Shown: positions 1 to 9,176, numbered from the stretch's first letter. The stretch is DNA of 64,000 bases from Winogradskyella pelagia (GCF_017581965.1 NZ_JAGEVF010000002.1:310001-374000); one strand, 5' to 3'. The notes: generated by a model from the sequence alone, not told the origin. Made by a program: numbers and translations.

Positions 1-74
1 AAATAATCATTTAAAATGAGGCGTTAAAGGCTTTTGTTGGCTTCAATTGATGTGTTAAAAAGTTGTATCTTTAA

Positions 75-509
75 ATGAAAAAGTTAATTATGGGGAAATT
101 AAAAGAATACTCTAATGGGGATGTTACAGTTACATGGGAACCAGAAAAGTGCATTCATTCTGCAATTTGTGTAAAAGGCCTACCAAATGTATTTCAACCA
201 AAAGAAAAACCATGGATAAAAATTGATGCAGCTTCAACGAAAGCATTAGTCGATCAGGTAAAGCAATGCCCTAGTGGTGCTTTAGGTTATTACATGACTC
301 ATGAAGATGATAAATCTGCCGAAACTATGGAAACAAAAGTTGAGGTTTTAGAAAATGGACCTTTATTGGTCTATGGCACCTTAAAGGTGACTGATAAAGA
401 CGGCATTTCAGAGACCAAAAACAGAACCACTGCATTCTGTCGTTGCGGTGCATCTGCCAATAAACCTTATTGTGATGGCGCTCATGTTAGCGCGGAATTT
501 AAGGGGTAG
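75..509 (+). CDS. Fer4-type mono-cluster domain fused to a CDGSH iron-sulfur domain
   Basis: A 144-residue soluble protein with two iron-sulfur modules. Residues about 15-75 resemble the divergent 4Fe-4S mono-cluster domain (C26, C32 and C65, the last in a QCPSGAL context typical of ferredoxins). Residues 122-137 form a CDGSH-type motif (C122, C124, C133, H137), the 3Cys-1His ligand set of 2Fe-2S CDGSH proteins. It has no signal peptide, so it is probably a cytoplasmic redox or cluster-carrier protein; its partner is unknown. The start is uncertain: a TATCTTTA box lies at 66-73, so the ATG at 90 (MGKLKEY) may be the true start rather than the one at 75. It stands alone. The family assignment is solid; the role is not known from sequence. 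Confidence 0.85.
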   Translation: MKKLIMGKLKEYSNGDVTVTWEPEKCIHSAICVKGLPNVFQPKEKPWIKIDAASTKALVDQVKQCPSGALGYYMTHEDDKSAETMETKVEVLENGPLLVYGTLKVTDKDGISETKNRTTAFCRCGASANKPYCDGAHVSAEFKG

Positions 510-638
510 AAAAGTGCTTTTCAATATATTTAAATGCCCAAATAGGACCATGTAAAATTTGTTCTATGAGTTTAAATACAAATGTTGTCCCACAATACTT
601 TTTAGACATCTAAAATCACATGAGGTTAGAAGTTTATA

Positions 639-1325
639 TTACTCTAAAGCTACGCTGACATCGGCAAAATTTAAATTCCAGTTAGCATCAGGCCTTTTGT
701 GGTCAATTGCGATTTTAATTCCTTTAAAATCTTGATAATTTTCAAATGTTGTGGATAATGTTGGTTCTGGAGAATTTCCTTTTCTAAATGTCCATTCTCT
801 TATCAAATAGTTATCATCGAAATAGATGTCGTAGGCATCGCCTGGTGTATATCCGCCTCTGTCATCTGGATAACTTAGGGTAATCATTTGCATATCTGTT
901 TGGCTAATAGGTGCCAGAGCTATTTTTGAATCGCTAACATTTGCAGATGTATCCCAAACCAATTGAAATGGTACAAAGAGCCAGAACTTATCATTGACAA
1001 AAGCTCTATCGGCAGCAATATGAGTACTATCCATAGCGCTACGTTTATAGGTAATGATTTCCTCTCCCATGGTTAAAGTTATGTTGTCAGACTTTGGTTG
1101 CCATACCCAATTCCTACCTTTACCTTTTACTGAATCTCTATCTACCTTAAAGGTAAACTGAACCTCAGATACATTTTTCCAGTTCTCGTAGCCGTGTGCA
1201 TTTGCTATCTTTTCAGCAATACTTAATGATTTGTCTTGACCTTTATGTGTTGAATTTGATTTATCGGATTTGCAGGAAGTTAGTAGAACTGCACAAAATA
1301 GAAGGGTGGTAATCGATCTCATCAT
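639..1325 (-). CDS. Putative lipoprotein of unknown function
   Basis: A 228-residue protein starting with a lipoprotein signal (hydrophobic stretch followed by LLTSC, C18 as the predicted lipidated cysteine), so it is probably anchored in the envelope. A Ser/Lys-rich linker is followed by a beta-rich body with repeated short strands and aromatic residues, reminiscent of LolA-like or outer-membrane-associated folds, but I do not recognise a named family. It is transcribed away from the methyltransferase at 1361 with only 35 bases between them, so the two promoters must overlap. MM at the start leaves either of two adjacent ATGs possible. No catalytic motif is visible. Confidence 0.7.
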   Translation of the reverse strand: MMRSITTLLFCAVLLTSCKSDKSNSTHKGQDKSLSIAEKIANAHGYENWKNVSEVQFTFKVDRDSVKGKGRNWVWQPKSDNITLTMGEEIITYKRSAMDSTHIAADRAFVNDKFWLFVPFQLVWDTSANVSDSKIALAPISQTDMQMITLSYPDDRGGYTPGDAYDIYFDDNYLIREWTFRKGNSPEPTLSTTFENYQDFKGIKIAIDHKRPDANWNLNFADVSVALE

Positions 1326-1360
1326 TATAATTTTTTTATTTTGAACAAAATTAAGGAAGG

Positions 1361-2161
1361 ATGACAGACAAGGCTAATTATTTTAATATTAATAAGGAGA
1401 CATGGAATAAAAAGGTGGCTACTCATGCACAGAGTGCTATGTATGATTTAGAAGCCTTTAAATCTGGCCAGAACTCACTCATGTCTTATGAATTGAATGC
1501 CTTAGGTGATGTTACTGGCAAGTCCATGTTGCATTTGCAATGCCATTTTGGTCAGGATACCTTAAGTTGGAGTAGACTTGGTGCTAAAACTCTAGGTATT
1601 GACTTCAGTGACAAGGCTATTGCTCTTGCTAAACAACTAAATGAAGAACTGTCATTGGATGCAGATTTTTTTTGCTGTAATGTATTGGATACTTCAAAAC
1701 ATGTAAGCAAAAAATTTGATATTGTATTTACTAGTTACGGCGTTATTGGATGGTTGCCCAATTTAAAACCTTGGGCGCAAATGATTGCAGAACGTTTAAA
1801 ACCTGGTGGTATTTTTTATATGGTTGAATTTCATCCGATTTTATGGATGTTTGATTACAGTAATGGTACACCAGAAATGAAATACCACTACAATCAAAAA
1901 GAAGTGATTTATGAGGAGTATAAGGGAACTTATGCAGACCAAAACTCAGAAATGATAAGTAAAGAATATGGTTGGAACCACGGTTTAAGCGAAGTCATTA
2001 ACGCTTTAGTTACATCAGGGTTAAAGATTGAATATCTCAATGAATATGATGAAAGCCCTTATAACATATTTCCTAATTTGATAAAAACACAATCAGGTAT
2101 GTACAAAATAAAAAATCAGTTGCATCCCTCGATTTTTGAAGTCAAAGCAACTCAATCTTAA
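1361..2161 (+). CDS. Class I SAM-dependent methyltransferase
   Basis: A 266-residue soluble protein with a Rossmann-like methyltransferase core. A motif I variant is seen at about residues 57-66 (HLQCHFGQDT in place of the usual glycine-rich loop), followed by LGIDFS (acidic residue at the end of strand 2, binds the SAM ribose) and a motif IV-like region with DIVFTSYGV. The C-terminal half (about 150-266) probably forms the substrate-recognition cap. The family includes many small-molecule methyltransferases and the substrate cannot be read from sequence. It is followed convergently by msrA 27 bases downstream. Confidence 0.85.
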   Translation: MTDKANYFNINKETWNKKVATHAQSAMYDLEAFKSGQNSLMSYELNALGDVTGKSMLHLQCHFGQDTLSWSRLGAKTLGIDFSDKAIALAKQLNEELSLDADFFCCNVLDTSKHVSKKFDIVFTSYGVIGWLPNLKPWAQMIAERLKPGGIFYMVEFHPILWMFDYSNGTPEMKYHYNQKEVIYEEYKGTYADQNSEMISKEYGWNHGLSEVINALVTSGLKIEYLNEYDESPYNIFPNLIKTQSGMYKIKNQLHPSIFEVKATQS

Positions 2162-2188
2162 GCAAAAGCCGCCTAGGTAAGCATTTTT

Positions 2189-2851
2189 TTAATGCTTGGC
2201 TTCCTCTTTTAATAATTCAGGAAATTTTGCTTTAAACCGGTTTAGCCTTGGGACAGAAACGGCTCTCACATAAGACTGGTTCGGATTTCGTTTTTCATAG
2301 TCTTGATGGTAGGCTTCAGCTTTCCAAAATTTTTGAAAGGGATAGATTTCTGCAGCAATCTCAGCGTCTAGTTCTTTTGCTAATTCTGCTTTTTTATTTT
2401 TTATAATAGACTTTTGCTCCTCGTTTTGATAGAAAATTATAGATCTATATTGTGGTCCACGATCAGGCCCTTGACCATTTGCTTGTGTTGGGTTTTGCGA
2501 TCCAAAATAAACATCGACTAAAGTGGAAAAACTTACGACTTCAGGATTGTAAATGACTTCAACAGCTTCGGCATGACCCGTGCGGCCTGTATTACTAAGT
2601 TCATAGGTTGGGTTATCTGTAAATCCTCCAGCATAGCCACTAATAGATTCTTCCACACCTTTTACGCTCTCATAAACAGCCTCTACACACCAAAAGCAAC
2701 CACTGGCAAAATAGGCTCTAGCCATACCATTTTCCAAAGGGACTTCAACAGGTTCTGCATTTATTACGGCTTGTTGCTTAGGATTTATTTGAGCTTGATT
2801 TTGACAGCTACATACTAAAAATAGACTTATACTAAAAATAAGGGATTTCAT
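2189..2851 (-). CDS. msrA: Peptide-methionine (S)-S-oxide reductase MsrA, exported form
   Basis: MsrA reduces methionine-S-sulfoxide in proteins. The catalytic GCFWC motif is at about residues 51-55, followed by the expected YAGG and GHAEAVEVIYNP segments, so the enzyme core is complete. Unlike cytoplasmic MsrA it has an N-terminal hydrophobic segment ending in LVCSCQ, a plausible lipobox with an unusual Cys at -2. The protein is therefore probably a periplasm-facing lipoprotein, or at least exported, repairing envelope proteins. No MsrB domain is fused. The 220-residue length fits MsrA plus an export signal. It converges on the methyltransferase gene at 1361-2161. Confidence 0.92.
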   Translation of the reverse strand: MKSLIFSISLFLVCSCQNQAQINPKQQAVINAEPVEVPLENGMARAYFASGCFWCVEAVYESVKGVEESISGYAGGFTDNPTYELSNTGRTGHAEAVEVIYNPEVVSFSTLVDVYFGSQNPTQANGQGPDRGPQYRSIIFYQNEEQKSIIKNKKAELAKELDAEIAAEIYPFQKFWKAEAYHQDYEKRNPNQSYVRAVSVPRLNRFKAKFPELLKEEAKH

Positions 2852-2923
2852 AGTTTTTCTTTTTCTAATAGACGTGTAAAATTATCAAACCTTAACTGTA
2901 ATAGTTTTAAAATTATATTAAAT

Positions 2924-2952
2924 AAAAAAGCCTTGGCAAGTAGACCAAGGCT
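2924..2952 (-). terminator. Rho-independent terminator-like hairpin upstream of the 2976-3761 gene's 3' end
   Basis: Read on the minus strand, AGCCTTGG and CCAAGGCT form an 8-bp stem with an 8-base loop followed by six T. It lies just beyond the stop codon of the coiled-coil gene (2976-3761) and before the msrA start, so it most likely ends the Nif3/coiled-coil transcript. Confidence 0.85.
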
Positions 2953-2975
2953 AAATAATAAGATTAAATTTATTT

Positions 2976-3761
2976 TTACTTACCTAATTTAGTAAAAAGC
3001 TTCTCCATTTTTGCCTTTTCTTCTTCAGCAAGAGCCGCATCAACCAAGATACGCCCACTATGCTCGTCAGTTATAACTTTTTTTCTTGATGCAATTTCTA
3101 CTTGAACTTGAGGAGGAATAGTAAAAAATGAACCACCAGAGGCCCCACGCTCAATTGGCACAACAGCAAGGCCATTTTTAACGTTGTTACGAATTCTTTG
3201 GTAGGCTTTCACTAAACGCTCATCTATTTTCTTTTGAAAATCTTGAGATTTTTTTAAAAGCGCTTCTTCTTCTTTCTCAGTTTCTTTAAGTATTTCGTTG
3301 AGCTCTCCTTTTTTATGCTTAAGGTGTGAATTGCGGTCTTTTAAACGATCTTTCGTTTCAGTAATTACCTCTTTCTTTTGTTCTATCTGAACTTTAAATT
3401 CTTTGATGTGCTTCTCTGCTAATTGGATTTCTAATTCTTGAAACTCAATTTCTTTAGTTAGCGAATTATATTCTCTGTTATTTCTAACATTTTTTTGTTG
3501 TTCGCTATATTTTTTGATTAAGGCTTTAGCTTCTTCTATTAAGTTCTTCTTTCCCTTAATCTCATCGTCGATAATAGCAAGGCTGTCGTTTAGCTTTTCT
3601 ATTCTTTTGGTTAGGCCTTCTACTTCATCTTCCAAATCTCTAACTTCTAATGGAAGCTCACCTCTGACATTTCTTATTTCGTCTACTCTAGAGTCAATTA
3701 ATTGTAAATCGTATAGTGCTCTTAATCGTTCTTCGACAGAAACTTCAGCTTTTTTTGCCAT
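2976..3761 (-). CDS. Coiled-coil protein of the C4-type zinc-ribbon (CT398/FlgZ-like) family, without the cysteines
   Basis: A 261-residue protein: residues about 35-195 are a long charged helical hairpin (coiled coil) and 200-245 align with the C-terminal zinc ribbon of the CT398/HP0958 family (IPPQ, SGRILVD landmarks). In the usual family the ribbon has two CxxC pairs. Here they read S208-x-x-S211 and D232-x-x-S235, and the protein contains no cysteine at all. The fold is probably kept while zinc binding is lost. It follows the Nif3-like gene by two bases, an operon pairing that is common in bacteria. The role is unknown; family members are adaptors or nucleic-acid-associated factors. Confidence 0.85.
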   Translation of the reverse strand: MAKKAEVSVEERLRALYDLQLIDSRVDEIRNVRGELPLEVRDLEDEVEGLTKRIEKLNDSLAIIDDEIKGKKNLIEEAKALIKKYSEQQKNVRNNREYNSLTKEIEFQELEIQLAEKHIKEFKVQIEQKKEVITETKDRLKDRNSHLKHKKGELNEILKETEKEEEALLKKSQDFQKKIDERLVKAYQRIRNNVKNGLAVVPIERGASGGSFFTIPPQVQVEIASRKKVITDEHSGRILVDAALAEEEKAKMEKLFTKLGK

Positions 3762-3763
3762 AA

Positions 3764-4858
3764 TTATAAATACTTTACCGGATTTGTATTGGTCGTTGAT
3801 AAAATGATTGCAAAATTAGTAATTTTTTTTGAGAGATAATCTACTAAAAAGCTTTTTGTGAATTGCTCGCTTTCATAATGTCCAATATCTGCTAAAACTA
3901 ATGAATTTTCTGCAGTGAAAAAATCATGATATTTTAAATCAGAGGTAATCAAAAGGTCTGCATTTGCTGCTTTTGCAGCGGAAATTGCAAAACTTCCTGA
4001 ACCACCTAAAACGGCAATCTGTCTAATAGGTTTCCCAATGTCTTTAGAATATCTCACAGAAGATGCTTTCATCGTCTTTTTTATAAAATTTAAGCAAGTA
4101 TGCGTGTCCATTGCAGCCTCAAGCTCACCTATCATCCCCATACCAATATGTTGGTTGTTGTTTTCTAAGCTAAAAATTTCATAAGCTACCTCTTCATAGG
4201 GGTGTGCTGCAAAGAGTGCATTTAGTATCTTAGATTCTTGATGCTTTAAATAAGTTATGGAAACTGCGATTTCAGCCTCTGTATGTAATTGCCCTCTTTT
4301 GCCAACAACAGGGTTGGAGTTTAAGTTACCTTTAAAAGTACCTTTCCCTTCAAAATTAAAACTACAAGACTCGTAGTTGCCAATGTTCCCTGCACCTGAT
4401 GCAAACAATGCCTGCCTTAAATGTTCAGCTGATTCGGATGGTACATAGGTTTGCAGTTTCTTTATGGTCCGTAATTTTGGAATTAAGATACGCTTGTTTT
4501 TTAACCCTAGCTTATTACATATAATATCATTAACGCCTTGAAAAGCATTATCCAAAGCCGTATGAATAGCGATAATGGCAATTTTGTTTTCAATGGCTTT
4601 TATTACAACACGCTCTACGTAGGTTTTTCCGGTTAATTTTTTTAAGCCCTCGAATATAATAGGATGGAAGCTCACAATAAGATTACAATTTTTTTCAATG
4701 GCTTCATCAACAACTTCTTCTAAGGTATCTAAAGTGACTAAAATACCAGAAACCTTTTGGTTTTTATCGCCAACGAGTAAACCTACATTATCAAAATCTT
4801 CAGCATAAGCTAGAGGAGCTAATTCCTGTAAATGCTCCATTACATCTTGTACAACCAT
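3764..4858 (-). CDS. Nif3-like dinuclear metal centre protein (YbgI/YqfO family)
   Basis: A 364-residue member of the Nif3/DUF34 family, which forms a hexameric toroid with a two-metal site in each subunit. Visible landmarks are DNVGLLVGD near residue 23, a SFHPIIF segment (about 64) supplying a metal-binding His, AIHTALDNA (about 97-105) and a C-terminal DIGHYESEQF segment with His and Glu ligands. The middle insert (about 130-245) corresponds to the CutA-like domain found in the longer YqfO-type members. The biochemical function of the family remains debated (GTP cyclohydrolase-like or metabolite-repair roles have been proposed). It is co-transcribed with the downstream coiled-coil gene and divergent from lpxK. 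Confidence 0.9.
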   Translation of the reverse strand: MVVQDVMEHLQELAPLAYAEDFDNVGLLVGDKNQKVSGILVTLDTLEEVVDEAIEKNCNLIVSFHPIIFEGLKKLTGKTYVERVVIKAIENKIAIIAIHTALDNAFQGVNDIICNKLGLKNKRILIPKLRTIKKLQTYVPSESAEHLRQALFASGAGNIGNYESCSFNFEGKGTFKGNLNSNPVVGKRGQLHTEAEIAVSITYLKHQESKILNALFAAHPYEEVAYEIFSLENNNQHIGMGMIGELEAAMDTHTCLNFIKKTMKASSVRYSKDIGKPIRQIAVLGGSGSFAISAAKAANADLLITSDLKYHDFFTAENSLVLADIGHYESEQFTKSFLVDYLSKKITNFAIILSTTNTNPVKYL

Positions 4859-4898
4859 AAGTGCTAATTTGTATCAAAAATAGCATATTTTAGTGGCA

Positions 4899-5906
4899 AT
4901 GAAATTCATACGAATTATATTATTTCCTTTGGTTCCATTTTACTATATAGTCACTTGGTTAAGGAATATTTTTTATGATAAAGGATGGTTAAAGTCTAAG
5001 CCTTATAACTTACCAGTAATTTGTGTTGGAAATTTAAGTACTGGTGGTACAGGCAAAACTCCAATGATTGAGTACTTAGTAAGGCTCTTAAAAAAAGAGT
5101 ATAAAGTGGCAACTTTAAGCCGTGGTTATAAACGAAAAACTGATGGTTTTGTAGTTGCTGATGCAGAAGCAGACGCAAGTTCAATAGGTGATGAGCCATA
5201 TCAGTTTTATAGAAAATTCCCTGAAATTATAGTAGCGGTTGATGCAGATAGGCAAAATGGTATTACGCAACTACTTACATATAAAGATAGACCAGATGTA
5301 ATTCTTTTAGATGATGCATTTCAGCACAGACGCGTTAAGGCTGGTTTTAATATTTTATTGACGTCTTATCAAAAACCCTATACGAAGGACTTTGTTCTTC
5401 CTACTGGCAATCTCAGGGAGCCTAGGTCTGGTGCTAATCGTGCAGATGTTATTATTGTAACTAAATGTCCTATTGGTCTTGAAGAGGATGAAAAAAGAAG
5501 AATGTTATCTCAGTTAAGCCTTAAAGCTGGACAAGATGTATTTTTTAGTCAAATAAATTATTCAGAAAAACTAAAATCGTCGAAGATTGGATTAGAATTG
5601 GACGACTTACCAAAATTTACGCTTGTAACGGGTATTGCTAATCCTCAACCGCTAGTTGAATATTTAACCGATAAAGGTCTTCGATTTGAGCATATAGAAT
5701 ACAGGGACCATCATGAGTTTAAACCTCATGATATAAAAATGCTATCGGAAAAGAAGCTTATTGTGACTACAGAAAAAGATTACGTTAGACTTTCAGCAGC
5801 TAATGAACTTAAAGGTAAATTGTTCTACTTACCTATTAGGTTCAAAATAGATAGGCCTATTGAATTTGAAGCCTTGGTGCATTCTTATTTAGCTAAAGAA
5901 ACTTGA
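4899..5906 (+). CDS. lpxK: Tetraacyldisaccharide 4'-kinase LpxK
   Basis: LpxK phosphorylates the 4' position of the lipid A disaccharide precursor at the inner face of the cytoplasmic membrane. The protein shows an N-terminal membrane-associating hydrophobic segment, a P-loop at about residues 45-53 (STGGTGKT), the LSRGYKR segment and a DDAFQHRR block, all hallmarks of the family. I chose the ATG at 4899; an in-frame GTG at 4893 is possible but adds only two residues. The length (335 aa) is normal. It is divergent from the Nif3-like gene and its 3' end overlaps that of the histidine kinase gene (5889-8129) by 18 bases. Confidence 0.95.
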   Translation: MKFIRIILFPLVPFYYIVTWLRNIFYDKGWLKSKPYNLPVICVGNLSTGGTGKTPMIEYLVRLLKKEYKVATLSRGYKRKTDGFVVADAEADASSIGDEPYQFYRKFPEIIVAVDADRQNGITQLLTYKDRPDVILLDDAFQHRRVKAGFNILLTSYQKPYTKDFVLPTGNLREPRSGANRADVIIVTKCPIGLEEDEKRRMLSQLSLKAGQDVFFSQINYSEKLKSSKIGLELDDLPKFTLVTGIANPQPLVEYLTDKGLRFEHIEYRDHHEFKPHDIKMLSEKKLIVTTEKDYVRLSAANELKGKLFYLPIRFKIDRPIEFEALVHSYLAKET

Positions 5907-8129
5907 TACGATTTTTTCACCCGAGAGCGCGGCGTATAATTTCTTTTCAAAGTCTTCTTGCTTAAAGGGTTTAGATATGATGTCATCGAATCCAGCTTCT
6001 CCAAATTCATGCATTTTATCTTCTAAAGTAACGGCTGTCAGGGCAAAAATAGTTAATTCCTTATCAAAGGTTCTAATGATTTTAGTGGCCTCTAATCCAC
6101 TAATTCCCGGCATATGGATATCCATAAGAACAACGTTGTACTCCACTGTTTTAACTTTCTCAACTGCAGCCTCACCATTATCTACAACATCACAGTGAAG
6201 TCCCATTTTGTTGAGGATTTTTTTAGTAATCATCTGGTTGATCTTGTTATCCTCCACAATAAGGATTTTGATAGTGCTTAGGTCCAAATCTTGCATAGCT
6301 TGTGTTTGTGTTGGTTCTACTTTTTCTGGTTCTTGGATATCATCCGTGTATTCTAAAGGAATTTCAAAAAAGAATGTAGTGCCTTTGCCAAGCTCACTCT
6401 TTAAGTAGATTTTACCTTTTAGGATTTGGATAAGTCCTTTAACAATTGATAAGCCAAGACCAGTACCACCGTACTTTCGGTTAATTTGAACAGAGCCTTG
6501 TGAGAAACTGTCAAACATGGAGTCTTGCTTTTCTTTTGTTATGCCAATACCATTGTCTTCAATCTCAAAACGAAGTGTGTAAAGGTTGTCCTTTTGGTCA
6601 ATCTTGTAGGCTCTAACCCAGATGTCTCCGTCTTTTGTGAATTTAATGGCATTACCAAGTAGGTTGATTAAGATTTGGGATATCTTAAGCTGATCACCGA
6701 TGTAGGTGTTAGGTAAATTTTCTTCATATTCAAAATGCAAGGTCGTACCGTTATCTTTTGCAGAATTGCTCAAGGCAGACATTACATTTTCTAATTTGCT
6801 TTTAAGATTGAATTTTTCTGGGTCGAGGTCTACCTTATTTGCTTCGATTTTATTAATCTGTAAAATATCATTAATAAAAGTTAGAAGGTAGTCTCCAGAA
6901 AATTTCAAGGATTTTAGATGTGGTACTTGTGATTCTTTAGGATTCTCATCAAGTAACATGTTGGTGAGTCCTGTAACAGCATAAAGTGGTGTTCTCAGCT
7001 CATGAGTTACCGTAGAGAGGAAATTAGCCTTTGTTTTAGAGGCCAACTCTGCTTTTTCTTTAGCTACAATTAGTTCGTCATTCTTCTTATGTAGCATATT
7101 ATTGGTCTTTAACCTTATGTTGTTGTTTTTATACAGTGATAAGGTCAATAAAGACAGAATAGTAATTAAGGCAATACTCAGAACCGTAGTAATCCTCTGA
7201 AAATTATTTTCGGAGCTAATATCATCAATCTGTGCCTTCAATTGTGCGTTTTGAGCATCTTTATACTCATTAATATATTTTCCGGTTACACTTTCATTGA
7301 GGCCTTCGCGTTGAATATTTAAGAGAGAATCAGAAAGCTGGATATGTTTTTTAATGTAATCGTAAGAGCTTTTGTAGTCTCCACGCTTTTCATGTATGGC
7401 ACTAAGTATTAAGTAACCAGAATTAATGTTTTCGGTAATTCCGTAAGCCATTGCAAGAGAAAGGCCTTCCTCAGCTTGATTTAATGCTAAATCATAATTT
7501 TTTAAAGCGCTAGATACTTTACCTGTTTGTATTAAGGCACTACTTAATCTCCGTTGTTGATCATACTTCTTCGCAAGGATAACCGTTTTCTCTAGCTGAG
7601 CTTTTGCTAAGTCAAAATTTTCTTGTGCGATGTGAACTTTAGCTTCATTTAGGGTTACTTCAGAGATGTACTCTTCTAAGTCTTCTTGCTCAAATAAATT
7701 TTTTGCTGAATTGAAATACTCCAGTGCATCTTCATACTCTTCATTAGTGCTGTGAATTACCCCTTTAATATTATACGTTATTGCTAGATTATCGTAATCA
7801 CTGTTTTTGCGTTGAATTAAAATGGCGTTTTTTATGGCAATATTGGACTTATCACTTTCTCCGAGTAAGAATAGAAGCTTTGCGGTTTTAGTGTAAATGC
7901 GACCCTCGTTCTCTTGATCATTTATTTTAATGGCGATCTCTAATGCTTTATCAAGATTGTTTTTAGCATTATAGTAATCGCCTCTATCACTTTCTAGTTT
8001 GGCTTGGTCAATATGGTTTTGAAGCCTCATAGAAAGCATGTCTTTATCCTCGATTCCGTTGATTTGGGCAGCGGTAGTATTCGAGAGACATATTAAAAAA
8101 ATAAATATGAAATGTTTGATTTGGGACAT
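5889..8129 (-). CDS. TPR-containing hybrid sensor histidine kinase / response regulator
   Basis: From the chosen start (ATG at 8129, 746 aa) the order is: signal peptide (about 1-22, ending TAAQ), a tetratricopeptide-rich sensor region (about 35-290) predicted to lie in the periplasm, one membrane helix (about 312-332), a coiled linker, a HisKA domain with HELRTP (phospho-accepting His about 376), an HATPase domain with N-box NAIKFT and G-boxes DNGIGI and GGTGLGLS, and a C-terminal receiver with phospho-acceptor Asp in LMDIHMP. It has no DNA-binding domain, so output must pass by protein-protein phosphotransfer or contacts. The upstream ATG at 8153 would spoil the signal peptide. It lies 30 bases after gap. 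Confidence 0.9.
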   Translation of the reverse strand: MSQIKHFIFIFLICLSNTTAAQINGIEDKDMLSMRLQNHIDQAKLESDRGDYYNAKNNLDKALEIAIKINDQENEGRIYTKTAKLLFLLGESDKSNIAIKNAILIQRKNSDYDNLAITYNIKGVIHSTNEEYEDALEYFNSAKNLFEQEDLEEYISEVTLNEAKVHIAQENFDLAKAQLEKTVILAKKYDQQRRLSSALIQTGKVSSALKNYDLALNQAEEGLSLAMAYGITENINSGYLILSAIHEKRGDYKSSYDYIKKHIQLSDSLLNIQREGLNESVTGKYINEYKDAQNAQLKAQIDDISSENNFQRITTVLSIALITILSLLTLSLYKNNNIRLKTNNMLHKKNDELIVAKEKAELASKTKANFLSTVTHELRTPLYAVTGLTNMLLDENPKESQVPHLKSLKFSGDYLLTFINDILQINKIEANKVDLDPEKFNLKSKLENVMSALSNSAKDNGTTLHFEYEENLPNTYIGDQLKISQILINLLGNAIKFTKDGDIWVRAYKIDQKDNLYTLRFEIEDNGIGITKEKQDSMFDSFSQGSVQINRKYGGTGLGLSIVKGLIQILKGKIYLKSELGKGTTFFFEIPLEYTDDIQEPEKVEPTQTQAMQDLDLSTIKILIVEDNKINQMITKKILNKMGLHCDVVDNGEAAVEKVKTVEYNVVLMDIHMPGISGLEATKIIRTFDKELTIFALTAVTLEDKMHEFGEAGFDDIISKPFKQEDFEKKLYAALSGEKIVSSFFS

Positions 8130-8159
8130 TTCAGAACAATTTTGTGAAAACAAATATAA

Positions 8160-9176
8160 TTATTTATTCGACAAAAGTGATGATTTATCCGATAAATTGC
8201 AAATTAATTCTAAAATTCTTGAACTGTAGCCAGTTTCATTGTCATACCAACCAACTATTTTCACCATATTTCCAATGACTGAGGTCATCTGCGCATCGAA
8301 AATGCAAGAATGGGAATTTCCCACAATATCAACGCTTACTATTGGATCTTCTGTATACTCTAATATACCCTTGTATTTTGTTTCAGATTCTTGCTTAAAT
8401 AGGGTATTTATTTCTTCTATAGTTGTTTGTTTATTGACGTTTATGGTTATATCTGTCAATGAGCCATTAGGAATTGGAACTCTAATCCCGCAACCACCAA
8501 TAACTTCTGATAATTCTGGAAAGATTTTTGTCAGAGCTTTGGCAGCTCCAGTTGTCGTAGGGACAATAGATTGCCCTGCAGCTCGTGCGCGCCTCAAATC
8601 TCTGTGAGGCTGGTCATGCAAACTTTGGTCTGTTGTATAGGAATGTACCGTGGTAATATAGGCTTGTTTAACCCCAAAATATCTATTGATAATATCTATC
8701 ATCGGAGCGGCATTGTTGGTAGTGCAAGACGCGTTAGAAATTATTCCTTCATTACCAGAAATAGTGTGCTCATTAACGCCAAGGACAATAGTTTTAATAT
8801 CATCTTCTATCGGAGGAACGGATAATATGACATGCTTAGCTCCATTTTTTAAATGGTATTCTAAATCTTGTCTAAGTTTAAATTTACCCGTTGCTTCAAC
8901 AACAATATCAGGATTTACAGAAGCCCAATTTATATTTTGGGGATGTTTTGCGTTAAATAAAGGAATTTTAGCTCCATCAACAATTAGATGCTCTTTGTCA
9001 TGATAAACAAGGCCATCTAATCTGCCATGGATACTATCGTATTTTAACAGGTGGGCTAAAGTCTTGGCATCCGCCAGATCGTTGATGCCTACAATCTTTA
9101 GGCGTTTATTTTTAAGGGCTAATCTAAATACACGACGTCCAATTCTACCAAAGCCATTAATGGCAACCCTAATCAT
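8160..9176 (-). CDS. gap: Type I glyceraldehyde-3-phosphate dehydrogenase
   Basis: Oxidises glyceraldehyde 3-phosphate with phosphorylation in glycolysis. The NAD-binding GFGRIGR is at residues 8-14, an NDL at the end of strand 2 fits NAD preference, and the catalytic cysteine is in SCTTNN (about 150). The HSYTTDQ and GGCGIRVP segments are also present. At 338 aa it is full length. Its ATG overlaps the lipA stop codon by one base (TAATG), so the two genes are probably translationally coupled. Bacteroidota often carry two gap paralogs; whether this is the glycolytic or gluconeogenic one cannot be told here. Confidence 0.95.
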   Translation of the reverse strand: MIRVAINGFGRIGRRVFRLALKNKRLKIVGINDLADAKTLAHLLKYDSIHGRLDGLVYHDKEHLIVDGAKIPLFNAKHPQNINWASVNPDIVVEATGKFKLRQDLEYHLKNGAKHVILSVPPIEDDIKTIVLGVNEHTISGNEGIISNASCTTNNAAPMIDIINRYFGVKQAYITTVHSYTTDQSLHDQPHRDLRRARAAGQSIVPTTTGAAKALTKIFPELSEVIGGCGIRVPIPNGSLTDITINVNKQTTIEEINTLFKQESETKYKGILEYTEDPIVSVDIVGNSHSCIFDAQMTSVIGNMVKIVGWYDNETGYSSRILELICNLSDKSSLLSNK

